A DNA stretch of 10,184 nucleotides, taken from contig JAKAMD010000094.1 in NCBI GenBank assembly GCA_021823875.1, positions 1-10,184 on the forward strand, in the 5' to 3' direction. Made by a program: the position numbers and the translations under genes. Position 1 is the first letter of the stretch, and every line of letters begins with the position of its first letter. Below, piece after piece: positions 1-5,809 of the stretch. The notes beneath the pieces were generated by a model. The model ran no database searches, was not told the DNA's origin, and saw nothing but the letters and a program-made list of their open reading frames with translations. This DNA comes from Pseudomonadota bacterium (GTDB taxonomy: Bacteria; Pseudomonadota; Alphaproteobacteria; Rhizobiales; Xanthobacteraceae).

Positions 1-324
1 TTCCAGCACGGCTCGTCCCAACCCGGACGGGATCACCGCCACCCCGCGCAGCCGTGCCGGGTCCCGCTCAAGCGCCGCCAGGGTCACGCGGTTGTCGGTC
101 CCATGCGCGCCGCCATGGACGATGACCGCGCGGTCGACGCCCAGAATGCCGTGCATCTTCTTGAGGTCGTCGAACGTGCAGTCTTCCGGCGTGTAGCTGC
201 GCTGCGGGCTGAACGGAAACTGCGCGTGCGGGCCGAAGACATGCACATGGCAGTCGCTAGACCCGGCCGGGAGCCGGAATTTCGGCCGACGCGTGTCGCG
301 GTCCGGACCGGGGCAGGGGTGCAT
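1..324 (-). CDS. LigI-like amidohydrolase (2-pyrone-4,6-dicarboxylate lactonase family), N-terminal part, cut by left edge
   Basis: Reading the minus strand leftward gives an open frame of 108 codons that is still open at base 1, so the C-terminal part is missing. Near the N-terminus it carries DCHVHVFGP, the HxH metal-binding strand of the amidohydrolase superfamily. This is followed by FPFSPQRSYTPED and, further on, GVDRAVIVHGGAHGTDNR, a pattern typical of 2-pyrone-4,6-dicarboxylate lactonase (LigI) and related lactonases that hydrolyse cyclic intermediates of aromatic breakdown. The enzymes are cytosolic TIM barrels. I chose the ATG at 324 because a GGAG (333-336) sits 8 bases upstream; an in-frame ATG at 345 also exists but has no clear ribosome binding site. 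The gene is divergent from the Bug receptor gene, so the two may share control. Family assignment is firm; the exact substrate is inference. Confidence 0.82.
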   Translation of the reverse strand, partial: MHPCPGPDRDTRRPKFRLPAGSSDCHVHVFGPHAQFPFSPQRSYTPEDCTFDDLKKMHGILGVDRAVIVHGGAHGTDNRVTLAALERDPARLRGVAVIPSGLGRAVLE

Positions 325-396
325 CACACTGGCTCCGTCTTGCATCAGACTTTAATGCCGTTCGGCGAAGCAAAGCCGATTTGGCGCTGAAACCGT

Positions 397-426
397 TTGA
401 CGCTCCCGACCGGATCAGTCAATAAT
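397..426 (+). promoter_or_regulatory. Predicted sigma70-type promoter for the receptor-regulator operon
   Basis: TTGACG (397-402) matches the -35 consensus at 5 of 6 positions. After an 18-base spacer, AATAAT (421-426) matches the -10 consensus at 5 of 6. Transcription would start near 433, leaving a leader of about 37 bases before the ATG at 470. The stretch from about 420 to 460 is much more AT-rich than its surroundings. The -35 TTGAC and a GTCAA at 418-422 also form an inverted pair 16 bases apart, so the promoter may overlap a second protein-binding site. No transcript data support this; it is read from the sequence only. Confidence 0.5.
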
Positions 427-427
427 G

Positions 428-456
428 AAATCGATAAAACATCAAAAAATCGATTT
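428..456. promoter_or_regulatory. Putative operator: AAATCGAT-13-ATCGATTT inverted repeat
   Basis: AAATCGAT at 428-435 and ATCGATTT at 449-456 are perfect reverse complements separated by 13 bases. Because ATCGAT is itself palindromic, the same bases also read as direct repeats 19 bp apart, about two helix turns, so two dimers could bind on one DNA face. The site covers the predicted transcription start just downstream of the -10 and ends 5 bases before the ribosome binding site of the receptor gene, where a bound protein would block transcription. The natural candidate is the GntR/FCD regulator encoded two genes downstream. Many FCD regulators control adjacent transport or catabolic genes, but the binding assignment is inference. 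Confidence 0.42.
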
Positions 457-469
457 ATGTGGAGGAAGC

Positions 470-1444
470 ATGCTCCGGTCCGTCTCCCGTCTCCTTTTCG
501 CCGCTCTGGCGGTCTGTTGCCTGGTATTTCCATCGTATGCCGCGGGCTTTCCCCAGGCGCCGGTCCGCATCGTCGTTCCGTTCCCGCCCGGCGGCTCGAA
601 CGACGTCATTGCCCGGATCGTAGCTCAGAAACTCGGCGCGTTGTGGGGCCAGTCGGTCATCGTCGAGAACCATGCCGGCGCAGGTGGCAATGTCGGTGCG
701 CAGTACGTCGTGCGCTCGGCGGCTAATGGCTACACGCTTCTGCTGGCGGCGCCCGGCCCGCTGGCGGTCAATCAGACGCTCTATCAACACCTGCCCTTTG
801 CCCCCGAAAAGGATTTCGCGCCGGTAGCGCTCATTGCATCGGTGCCGATCGTGCTCACCGTAAATCCGAAGGTGAAAGCCACAACGGTCGCGCAATTGAT
901 CGCACTGGCGAAGGCCGAGCCGGGTAAGCTGAACTTCGGATCGTCGGGCAACGGTTCGACCAATCACCTGACCGGTGAGCTGTTTAAGAGCATGGCCGGG
1001 ATCAACATCGTCCATGTGCCGTATCGTGGCGCGGCGCCGGCAATGAACGATCTGATTGCCGGTCAGATCCAGATCTTGTTCGACAACATGCCGGCGGTGC
1101 AGCCACAGGTGCAGGCCGGGACGATCCGTGCACTCGCGGTGACGACCAAAACGCGGGCGAAGGTGTTGCCGAATGTGCCAACCATGATCGAGGCGGGCGT
1201 CCCGGGCTTCGAAGCAAGTTCGTGGTTCGGATTGGTTGCGCCGGCGAAAACTCCGCCGGCGGTGCTGAAGGTTCTCGATGAATCCGTCGCCAAGATCCTG
1301 AAGGACCCGGACACGATCAAAAGGTTCGCTCAGCTCGGCGCTGACCCCGGTACCGTTACCGGCGCGGCCTTCGGTGCTTTCCTCAAGTCGGAGGCAACGA
1401 AATGGGGCAAGGTCGTCAAGCTTGCCGGTGCTAAGGTCGACTGA
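470..1444 (+). CDS. Bug/TctC-family periplasmic tripartite tricarboxylate transporter receptor
   Basis: This 324-residue protein is a periplasmic solute-binding receptor that captures a small organic anion, typically a carboxylate. Residues 1-24 form a signal peptide: basic MLRSVSR, a hydrophobic core, and probable cleavage after SYA. The mature part opens with PVRIVVPFPPGGSND, the family's ligand-loop signature, followed by AGAGGNVGA, GSSGNGSTNHLTGELF and HVPYRGAAPAMNDL, all classic Bug family segments. Length is normal for the family. The start at 470 has a strong GGAGGAAG at 461-468; a longer frame from 425 would put 15 non-signal residues ahead of the signal peptide. No TctA/TctB membrane subunits lie nearby, so this is an orphan receptor. 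It could serve a distant transporter or a sensing role. The following gene encodes a regulator of the type often found with such receptors. Confidence 0.94.
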   Translation: MLRSVSRLLFAALAVCCLVFPSYAAGFPQAPVRIVVPFPPGGSNDVIARIVAQKLGALWGQSVIVENHAGAGGNVGAQYVVRSAANGYTLLLAAPGPLAVNQTLYQHLPFAPEKDFAPVALIASVPIVLTVNPKVKATTVAQLIALAKAEPGKLNFGSSGNGSTNHLTGELFKSMAGINIVHVPYRGAAPAMNDLIAGQIQILFDNMPAVQPQVQAGTIRALAVTTKTRAKVLPNVPTMIEAGVPGFEASSWFGLVAPAKTPPAVLKVLDESVAKILKDPDTIKRFAQLGADPGTVTGAAFGAFLKSEATKWGKVVKLAGAKVD

Positions 1445-1452
1445 CGGGTTCA

Positions 1453-1481
1453 GGTGTCGGCCAATGCCGATGCCTGACACC
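1453..1481 (+). repeat. Imperfect hairpin between receptor and regulator genes
   Basis: GGTGTC (1453-1458) pairs with GACACC (1476-1481). An alternative inner stem TCGGC-CAAT-GCCGA (1457-1470) is also perfect. No T-run follows, so it is not a standard terminator. It sits in the 53-base gap between the receptor stop and the regulator start and could stabilise the upstream message or tune read-through. Such pairs are common by chance in GC-rich DNA. Confidence 0.3.
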
Positions 1482-1497
1482 ACAACGGGATTCGACA

Positions 1498-2184
1498 ATG
1501 ATCGATGGAGCCGCGAAAGAGGGCACCAATAAGACGCTGACCGCCGCGCTGGCGAGCCAATTGCGCCAGGCCATCATCGCCGGGCGCTTTCAGCCCGGCG
1601 CGCGACTACGGCTTGACGATCTGCGCTCCCAGTTCGGAGTGAGCCTCAGCCCGTTGCGCGAAGCATTGACGGGCCTGGGTGCCGAACGCCTCGTCGATAT
1701 CGAGGCGCAGCGGGGGTTCCGAATCCCTCCCGTGTCGGAATCGGCTCTCAAGGAGATCACGAGTCTGCGGGTTGAGCTCGAAACGATCGCGTTGCGAAGC
1801 TCGATCGAGAAGGGTGATATCGACTGGGAAACCGGACTTGCCGGAGCCTTGCACAGGCTTTTGCGGACGGGCCGCGCCAGTTCCGGCCCAGGCATGGAAG
1901 ACTGGGAGAAGGCGCACCGCGCCTTTCACATGTCGCTGCTGGCAGCCTGCGACATGCCGCTCTTGTTGAACTTCTGTTCGGTGCTGCACGATCACAGCGA
2001 CCGGTACCGCCGCATGTTCCTGAAGACGCATGCGGGTGACCGCGACGTGCCCTCGGAGCATCAGCGTATCGCCGAGCTTGCAATGGAAAGAAACGCCGAC
2101 GAGGCTTGCACGCTTTTGCGGCAGCACATCGCGCGCACGGGCGAGAATGTCCGCTTGGCTTTGCTTCATGTGCAAAGCCCGTGA
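1498..2184 (+). CDS. GntR-family transcriptional regulator with FCD domain (CsiR-like subgroup)
   Basis: This 228-residue DNA-binding regulator has an N-terminal winged helix-turn-helix at about residues 12-80, including LRQAIIAGRFQPGARL, the recognition-helix region VSLSPLREAL and the wing ending RGFRIPPVS. A helical FCD domain at about 85-220 senses the ligand. Histidines at 144 (AFH), 188 (EHQ) and 210 (RQH) fit the FCD metal and ligand cluster. The residue four before the first of these is His140, where many FCD proteins have Asp. The run AHRAFHMSLLAACDMPLLL followed by DRYRRM resembles the CsiR-like branch that represses carboxylic acid catabolism genes. The start at 1498 has only a weak CGGGA seven bases upstream. 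Its place after the receptor gene suggests that it controls this operon in response to a related acid; that role is inference. Confidence 0.93.
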   Translation: MIDGAAKEGTNKTLTAALASQLRQAIIAGRFQPGARLRLDDLRSQFGVSLSPLREALTGLGAERLVDIEAQRGFRIPPVSESALKEITSLRVELETIALRSSIEKGDIDWETGLAGALHRLLRTGRASSGPGMEDWEKAHRAFHMSLLAACDMPLLLNFCSVLHDHSDRYRRMFLKTHAGDRDVPSEHQRIAELAMERNADEACTLLRQHIARTGENVRLALLHVQSP

Positions 2185-2220
2185 GGCCAACGAATGTCTC
2201 GCGTGAAACGTTCGAATCAA

Positions 2221-2230
2221 ATTCCGGAAT
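2221..2230. promoter_or_regulatory. Perfect palindrome ATTCCGGAAT ahead of the CMD-like gene
   Basis: ATTCCGGAAT reads identically on both strands and lies 10 bases before the ATG at 2241, where a ribosome binding site would normally sit. A TTCGAA palindrome lies just upstream. The start has no strong Shine-Dalgarno sequence, so a bound protein or local structure could affect expression here. A 10-base palindrome can arise by chance; this is only a candidate. Confidence 0.25.
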
Positions 2231-2240
2231 CGAGTGAACC

Positions 2241-2633
2241 ATGAAGGAACGCCAGCATACGCTTGCTGAATTCGAGCGCCGTTACGAGGATATGATCGGC
2301 TTCACGCCGCCAAAGGTGGCCAAACGTCTCAAGCTTGGAATGAGTATCGATCCAGGTTTGCTGGCCGCGCTGGAGGATTGGCGCATCGCCGCCCTGACGC
2401 CGGAGGCGATCGATGCGAAAACCGTTCAGCTTATTTGTTTCGCGATTCTGCTGGCGCAAACGTCGGAGGCGGCTGCCAATCACGCGCGCGCGGCAGTGAA
2501 GGCGGGAGCCACGCGCGAGGAGCTGCATGCGGTGGCGGGGCTGGCGGCGCTGTTTCGAGGGCTCGCGGCCTTCAACATGGCGGGCGAAATTATCGGCGCT
2601 CTTTTTCCGGAGTCGGTTACGACGGCGGAGTGA
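2241..2633 (+). CDS. Carboxymuconolactone decarboxylase (CMD/AhpD-fold) family protein
   Basis: The protein has 130 residues, close to the 120-135 usual for gamma-carboxymuconolactone decarboxylase (PcaC) and short all-helical CMD proteins. The CMD core is visible: DAKTVQLICFAILLA at about 59-72, then E76 and NHARAAVKAGATREEL at 80-95, followed by a helix to GEII near 118. The CxxC found in AhpD-type peroxidase members is absent, and no Cys lies near H81, so redox activity is unlikely. A PcaC-like decarboxylase or isomerase role, or one without catalysis, is more likely. It follows the regulator gene by 56 bases on the same strand and is probably co-transcribed. With the LigI-like gene nearby it hints at aromatic ring-cleavage metabolism, but the substrate is unknown. 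Confidence 0.86.
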   Translation: MKERQHTLAEFERRYEDMIGFTPPKVAKRLKLGMSIDPGLLAALEDWRIAALTPEAIDAKTVQLICFAILLAQTSEAAANHARAAVKAGATREELHAVAGLAALFRGLAAFNMAGEIIGALFPESVTTAE

Positions 2634-2664
2634 GTAGGACGGCCGCGCCTTTCAAAGGAGCACT

Positions 2665-2680
2665 GACCGAGCGGTCGTTT
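2665..2680 (+). terminator. Weak hairpin after the receptor-regulator-CMD operon
   Basis: GACCG and CGGTC (2665-2676) can fold into a short stem, followed by GTTT. It lies 31 bases past the CMD-like stop codon, where a terminator for the plus-strand operon is expected. The stem is short and the T-run has only three bases, so termination may be weak or Rho-dependent. CCTTT-C-AAAGG just upstream (2648-2658) may contribute. Confidence 0.28.
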
Positions 2681-2768
2681 CAATGCGCGCGAGTCATGGC
2701 AGCGGCATCGCGATAATAACGGTGAACTTGGGGGAAAGAGGCGCGCGGGCCCAACAAAGTGATGGCCC

Positions 2769-2780
2769 CCTTGCGCAAGG
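2769..2780. repeat. 12-base perfect palindrome CCTTGCGCAAGG
   Basis: The sequence is identical on both strands and lies in the middle of the convergent gap. It could be a protein-binding site or the stem of a short structure. No gene start follows closely that it would obviously control. Confidence 0.25.
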
Positions 2781-2881
2781 TGACCGACCGGAACTAAGCT
2801 AAACCATCGCGGGGGCGACGGATGCGGTGGCTGGCCAGTCCGGTCGGCACGCGCACATTGGCGCGGAGTCGCGGTTGACGC

Positions 2882-2901
2882 ACCTTAAATCTTGGTAAGG
2901 T
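2882..2901. promoter_or_regulatory. Inverted repeat ACCTTA-8-TAAGGT with an upstream TTGACG
   Basis: ACCTTA (2882-2887) and TAAGGT (2896-2901) are perfect reverse complements 8 bases apart. TTGACG at 2875-2880 immediately precedes them and would be a good -35 element, but no convincing -10 stands at the right distance (TAAGGT matches only 3 of 6, at 15 bases). The layout resembles an operator on a weak promoter and lies about 50 bases before the small ORF at 2948. The function is speculative. Confidence 0.25.
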
Positions 2902-2947
2902 TCAACCTGGGGTGCCTGCCGATGTGGGCAGCCCGGAGCAAGCCGCT

Positions 2948-3064
2948 ATGGCCGTCAAGAAATGGCCCTGGCGCAGCAAGAAATCGCCGCGGCCGCGGCT
3001 CATGGATTCGGCACGAAACGGTACGATTTTTTTATGGAAGGGACGCGTTAAGCGCTCCCTTTAA
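2948..3064 (+). CDS. Possible very small basic protein, 38 residues, unknown
   Basis: An ATG at 2948 preceded by GGAG (2935-2938, 9 bases upstream) opens a 38-residue frame ending with TAA at 3062-3064. The product begins MAVKKWPWRSKK and ends KGRVKRSL. It is rich in Lys and Arg with three Trp, has no Cys and shows no obvious membrane helix. I recognise no family. An inverted repeat with a TTGACG element lies about 50 bases upstream. Evidence for translation is only the ribosome binding site and the ATG. A random small frame in non-coding DNA, or the remnant of a longer gene, are real alternatives. Confidence 0.2.
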   Translation: MAVKKWPWRSKKSPRPRLMDSARNGTIFLWKGRVKRSL

Positions 3065-3082
3065 ATGGATCGCTGATTTGGC

Positions 3083-3097
3083 CGCCCTAGCTGGGCG
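3083..3097 (+). repeat. CGCCC/GGGCG hairpin with a nearby T-run
   Basis: CGCCC (3083-3087) pairs with GGGCG (3093-3097) across a 5-base loop. On the plus strand a run of five T follows 8 bases later. That is too far for a textbook intrinsic terminator, but it is placed to stop transcripts of the small ORF at 2948-3064. On the minus strand the T-run (as A-run) precedes the stem, so it is not a terminator for the ATPase operon. Confidence 0.25.
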
Positions 3098-3166
3098 TAT
3101 CGCACTTTTTGTTGCGCTTATTGAGCGAGCCAGGAGAGAACCGTGCCCGGTAACGTTTGGCAGCTG

Positions 3167-3949
3167 TCAATTTGCATCGGGTTTCGGCTGCTCGTGCGAC
3201 AGCACCCGCATAATCTCATCCCGCACATTGCTTCGTTCGTCGGCGCTCATGCTGACGTTTAGATGGGTTTCATAGGCGATGCGCGCCGGCCGGTGAAAGA
3301 CCATGACGCGGTCGCCGATCTCCATGGCTTCGTTGATCTGATGGGTGATGAAGATGGCGGTTTTGTTGTTCTGGCGTACCAGCCGGACAAACTCGGCGCG
3401 CAGGTCGCGGGCGGTCATCTCGTCGAGCGCGGAGAACGGCTCGTCGCAGAGCAAAATATCGGGATTGACCGCGAAGGCACGCGCGATTGAAACGCGCTGG
3501 CGCATACCGCCGGACAACGCGTGCGGATAGTCGTTCTCGTGCCCGCGCAGCCCGAGCCGCTCCAGCCATCGCCGCGCGGTCGCCTCCGATTCCTTCGAAT
3601 CGGCATCGAGGATTTGCAGGCCGAGCCGCACGTTATCGAGTGCGCTGCGCCAGGGCATCAGCCGGTCGTTTTGGAAGACGATACCGATCTTGCCGCGAAA
3701 GAATTCAAACTCACGGAAAGGGTTGTGGCCGACGACGGTGGCGGACCCAGAGGTCGGCTCAGTCAACCCGGCCACGATGTTGAACATCGTGGACTTGCCG
3801 CAGCCGGTCTTGCCCAGCACGGCGACGATTTCACCCTTGGCGATCGAGAAGGACAACTTGTCGACCGCGATCAAATCTCCGCGCCCGTCAACACGGCCGA
3901 AGATCTTGCTCACATCCTTGAAGCAGATAACGGGATCGGTGTCTGTCAT
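3167..3949 (-). CDS. ABC transporter ATP-binding protein (SsuB/TauB/NrtD type)
   Basis: This 260-residue cytosolic ATPase powers the importer made with the next two upstream genes. All nucleotide-binding motifs are present: Walker A GKTGCGKST (46-54), Q-loop Q93 in IGIVFQ, signature LSGGMRQR (145-152), Walker B ILLCDE (165-170), D-loop SALD and H-loop H203 in ITHQ. The style (RLMPWRSALDNV, HQINEAMEIGDRV) matches the nitrate/sulfonate/taurine importer group. The ATG at 3949 gives the usual distance to the first beta strand. A GTG at 4000 would add 17 residues and create a GTGA overlap with the permease stop, so coupling from that start cannot be ruled out. It appears to be the last gene of the operon; no clear intrinsic terminator follows. 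Confidence 0.93.
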   Translation of the reverse strand: MTDTDPVICFKDVSKIFGRVDGRGDLIAVDKLSFSIAKGEIVAVLGKTGCGKSTMFNIVAGLTEPTSGSATVVGHNPFREFEFFRGKIGIVFQNDRLMPWRSALDNVRLGLQILDADSKESEATARRWLERLGLRGHENDYPHALSGGMRQRVSIARAFAVNPDILLCDEPFSALDEMTARDLRAEFVRLVRQNNKTAIFITHQINEAMEIGDRVMVFHRPARIAYETHLNVSMSADERSNVRDEIMRVLSHEQPKPDAN

Positions 3950-3996
3950 GGCAATCTCGTTGGCCGTGACGCGTTCATGCACCGCACAATGGGGCC

Positions 3997-4767
3997 TCAC
4001 ATTGTCCGTTCCGAAACGGGGCGGTAGCGCAGCGCCCAGTTTTCGATCGCGTTGATGGTCTGCTGCACGACCAGCACAAACAGGACGAGTTGTAGCGTCC
4101 AGGCCATGGCGCCGGCCATGTCAAACAACTGTTGTTGGCGCAGCAACTGGTAGCCGACGCCGCCGGTCGCGCCGACCAGTTCCGCCACTACGACCACGCG
4201 TGCGGCATTGCCCAGATTGACCTTCCAGGCGGTGAGGATGCCGGGCACGATGGTCGGCACGATCAGGTAGCGGAACAGCTTGGCCCGGCTCGGCCGGAAC
4301 GACATGGTCATTTCGAACAGATCCTTCGACATGGAGCGGAAGGCATCGAGGATCTGGTAGGTGAAGGCCGGCAAGGTGGTCATCACCATGATGAACAGCA
4401 CCCGGAATTCGATGCCGTTGAACCAGATGATCGCGAACACCACCCAGGACAGGGCGGGAATGCCCTGGAAGAAGGTCAGCACCGGCGTAACGAAATTCTC
4501 CATGGTCTTCGATTGACCGATGAGCAGCGCGAGTATGCTGCCGAAGATGAAGGCGCTGAAGAGGCCGGCGAAAATCCGCCAGGCGGTCAGCAAGACGTCG
4601 GCCAGCAGCGATCCCGTGATTAGGATGTCGATGGTGCGCGTGATGATCGCCGGGACCGGGGGGAACAGAAAGGGCGGAAAGACGTAGGACAGAATCTGCC
4701 ACGCCGCCGCCAGCAGGAGCATGCTGACGGCGGCCTGGAGGAAGCGCACGATGCGCGTGTTCTTCAT
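3997..4767 (-). CDS. ABC transporter permease (SsuC/TauC type)
   Basis: This 256-residue inner-membrane protein has about six hydrophobic segments, with the first at about 8-30 and others near 55-85, 92-117, 122-142, 190-206 and 222-240. It forms the channel of an importer for a small anion or aromatic compound and belongs to the BPD_transp_1 family. The cytoplasmic coupling loop at about 152-176 reads EMTMSFRPSRAKLF then IVPTIVPGI, the EAA loop that docks on the ATPase. The usual EAA triplet is EMT and the central Gly position is Arg158, a degenerate form that also occurs in some relatives. The start codon shares ATGA with the stop of the upstream binding-protein gene (4764-4767), so translation is coupled. 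No substrate can be named from the sequence. Confidence 0.95.
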   Translation of the reverse strand: MKNTRIVRFLQAAVSMLLLAAAWQILSYVFPPFLFPPVPAIITRTIDILITGSLLADVLLTAWRIFAGLFSAFIFGSILALLIGQSKTMENFVTPVLTFFQGIPALSWVVFAIIWFNGIEFRVLFIMVMTTLPAFTYQILDAFRSMSKDLFEMTMSFRPSRAKLFRYLIVPTIVPGILTAWKVNLGNAARVVVVAELVGATGGVGYQLLRQQQLFDMAGAMAWTLQLVLFVLVVQQTINAIENWALRYRPVSERTM

Positions 4768-5762
4768 TTGAGCGGCTTGTCGTAGATGGTGTCGTTCGAC
4801 GGCATGGATTTCAGGTAACCGACGTCCATGCCGGCCTTGTAGACCGCGTCGATCTGCTTCTTCAGGTCATGGGCGCCCATCACATTCATGCCTAGCCGCT
4901 CGTTGGATTTGATCAGAGACACCAGCGCCGCCTGGTCCGCCGCGGTTCCTTTGGGTTCGATCAACTTGGCGGCCTCTTCCGGATGCTGGACGATGAATTC
5001 GCCAGCCGCCTTATAAGCCGCGTAGAGCTTGGGGATCAGCGCCTCGTGCTCTTTGATCCAGCCGGTATGGGCGGCGACCCCGAGATAGGGAATTTGCGTG
5101 CCGCCGGCGAAGGTCTTCCAGGTCTTTTCGAGCTGCAGATCGAGCAGTCGGATGTCGGGCTTCTTGGCCTTGAGCAACGTGTAGGCCGGTTCCCAGAGCT
5201 GCACGGCATCGGCACGATCGGCCATGGCATAACCGACGAGGCCGGGCGGCGCAGTATTGACCACCTTGATCTTCGCGGTATCGGCGCCGAGCTTCTTGGC
5301 AAAGAAGTCGAACATCTGGAAGTTGGTGGTGGCGCGCGCGGCGGCGAGCTCCTTGCCCTCCAGATCCTTCACGGTCTTGACCGCCGGCCGCGAGGTGACG
5401 ACGCCGCCCCAGAAGTCGAACAGGTTGAAGAGGTATTTGACCTTCACCCCGCGCAGGTCGGCGAGGCCGACGGTCAGCAGGGCGGCGCTGCCGCCGAGTT
5501 GATACTCGCCCGAATTGAACTGAGTGGTGTAGGCGGTGGGCGGGCGCTCGTCGAAGGTGATGTCGAGCCCGTTTGCGGTATCGAACTTCTTGGCCTTGAT
5601 CACCGGCGGCATGAAAGCGCCGAGCGACGGGAATCCAAAAACCACGATCTTGAGCTTAGCCGGCGCCTGTGCCGCGGCCGGCGCTGGTGCGCCGAGCGCC
5701 AAACAGGCAAGAGCCGCGATGGCAAAGCCGGTCGCGCGCGTGAGAACTGAACCCTTTTTCAT
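4764..5762 (-). CDS. ABC transporter periplasmic substrate-binding protein (NMT1/SsuA-like)
   Basis: This 332-residue secreted binding protein delivers the substrate to the adjacent permease. Residues 1-32 are a Sec signal peptide: MKKG, hydrophobic FAIAALACLALG, cleavage near AAAQ. Cys20 is not in a good lipobox, so it is probably soluble. The mature protein has the two-lobe NMT1/THI5 layout: LKIVVFGFPSLGAFMPPVI at the first strand, GEYQLGGSAALL in lobe 1, then AARATTNFQMFDFFAKKLG and ADAVQLWEPA, the hinge and lobe 2 signature of SsuA, TauA and riboflavin- or aromatic-acid-binding relatives. The ribosome binding site GGGAGGT (5767-5773) is strong and well spaced. It follows the CoxG-like gene after 47 bases, the longest gap within the cluster, so an internal promoter is possible. 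The ligand is presumably the compound oxidised by the linked molybdenum enzyme. Confidence 0.95.
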   Translation of the reverse strand: MKKGSVLTRATGFAIAALACLALGAPAPAAAQAPAKLKIVVFGFPSLGAFMPPVIKAKKFDTANGLDITFDERPPTAYTTQFNSGEYQLGGSAALLTVGLADLRGVKVKYLFNLFDFWGGVVTSRPAVKTVKDLEGKELAAARATTNFQMFDFFAKKLGADTAKIKVVNTAPPGLVGYAMADRADAVQLWEPAYTLLKAKKPDIRLLDLQLEKTWKTFAGGTQIPYLGVAAHTGWIKEHEALIPKLYAAYKAAGEFIVQHPEEAAKLIEPKGTAADQAALVSLIKSNERLGMNVMGAHDLKKQIDAVYKAGMDVGYLKSMPSNDTIYDKPLK

Positions 5763-5809
5763 TGCTACCTCCCTATTGCTTTTTTGAATGGGTGTGATGC
5801 CTCGATTGG

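Larger units (their letters stand above)
2634..3166. other. Convergent intergenic stretch with short inverted repeats, no conventional gene seen
   Basis: About 530 bases lie between the stop of the plus-strand CMD-like gene and the stop of the minus-strand ATPase gene. I see no family-like protein on either strand. One longer plus-strand frame (2892-3275) runs into the ATPase gene antisense, has mixed composition and looks spurious. The region holds CCTTT-C-AAAGG (2648-2658), a GACCG/CGGTC hairpin (2665-2676), the 12-base palindrome CCTTGCGCAAGG (2769-2780), ACCTTA/TAAGGT (2882-2901), CTGCC/GGCAG near 2916-2931 and CGCCC/GGGCG (3083-3097). A tiny ORF with a ribosome binding site occurs at 2948-3064. 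It could include degraded sequence or a small RNA. Confidence 0.55.

Noticed and set aside
103..390. 95-residue plus-strand frame at the left edge
   Set aside because: The minus strand here clearly encodes the LigI-like N-terminus with DCHVHVFGP; the plus frame is its shadow.
455..1498. 347-residue minus-strand open frame opposite the Bug receptor gene
   Set aside because: Antisense shadow of a clear receptor gene, with an Arg/His-rich low-information sequence and no recognisable domain.
2634..3166. Possible insertion-sequence or attachment-site remnant in the convergent gap
   Set aside because: No transposase or integrase fragment, no long terminal repeats and no target-site duplication could be seen; only short palindromes.
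2892..3275. 127-residue plus-strand frame reaching into the ATPase gene
   Set aside because: Its 3' third is antisense to the ATPase C-terminus and the rest has no family features. The shorter frame at 2948 in another frame has the better ribosome binding site.
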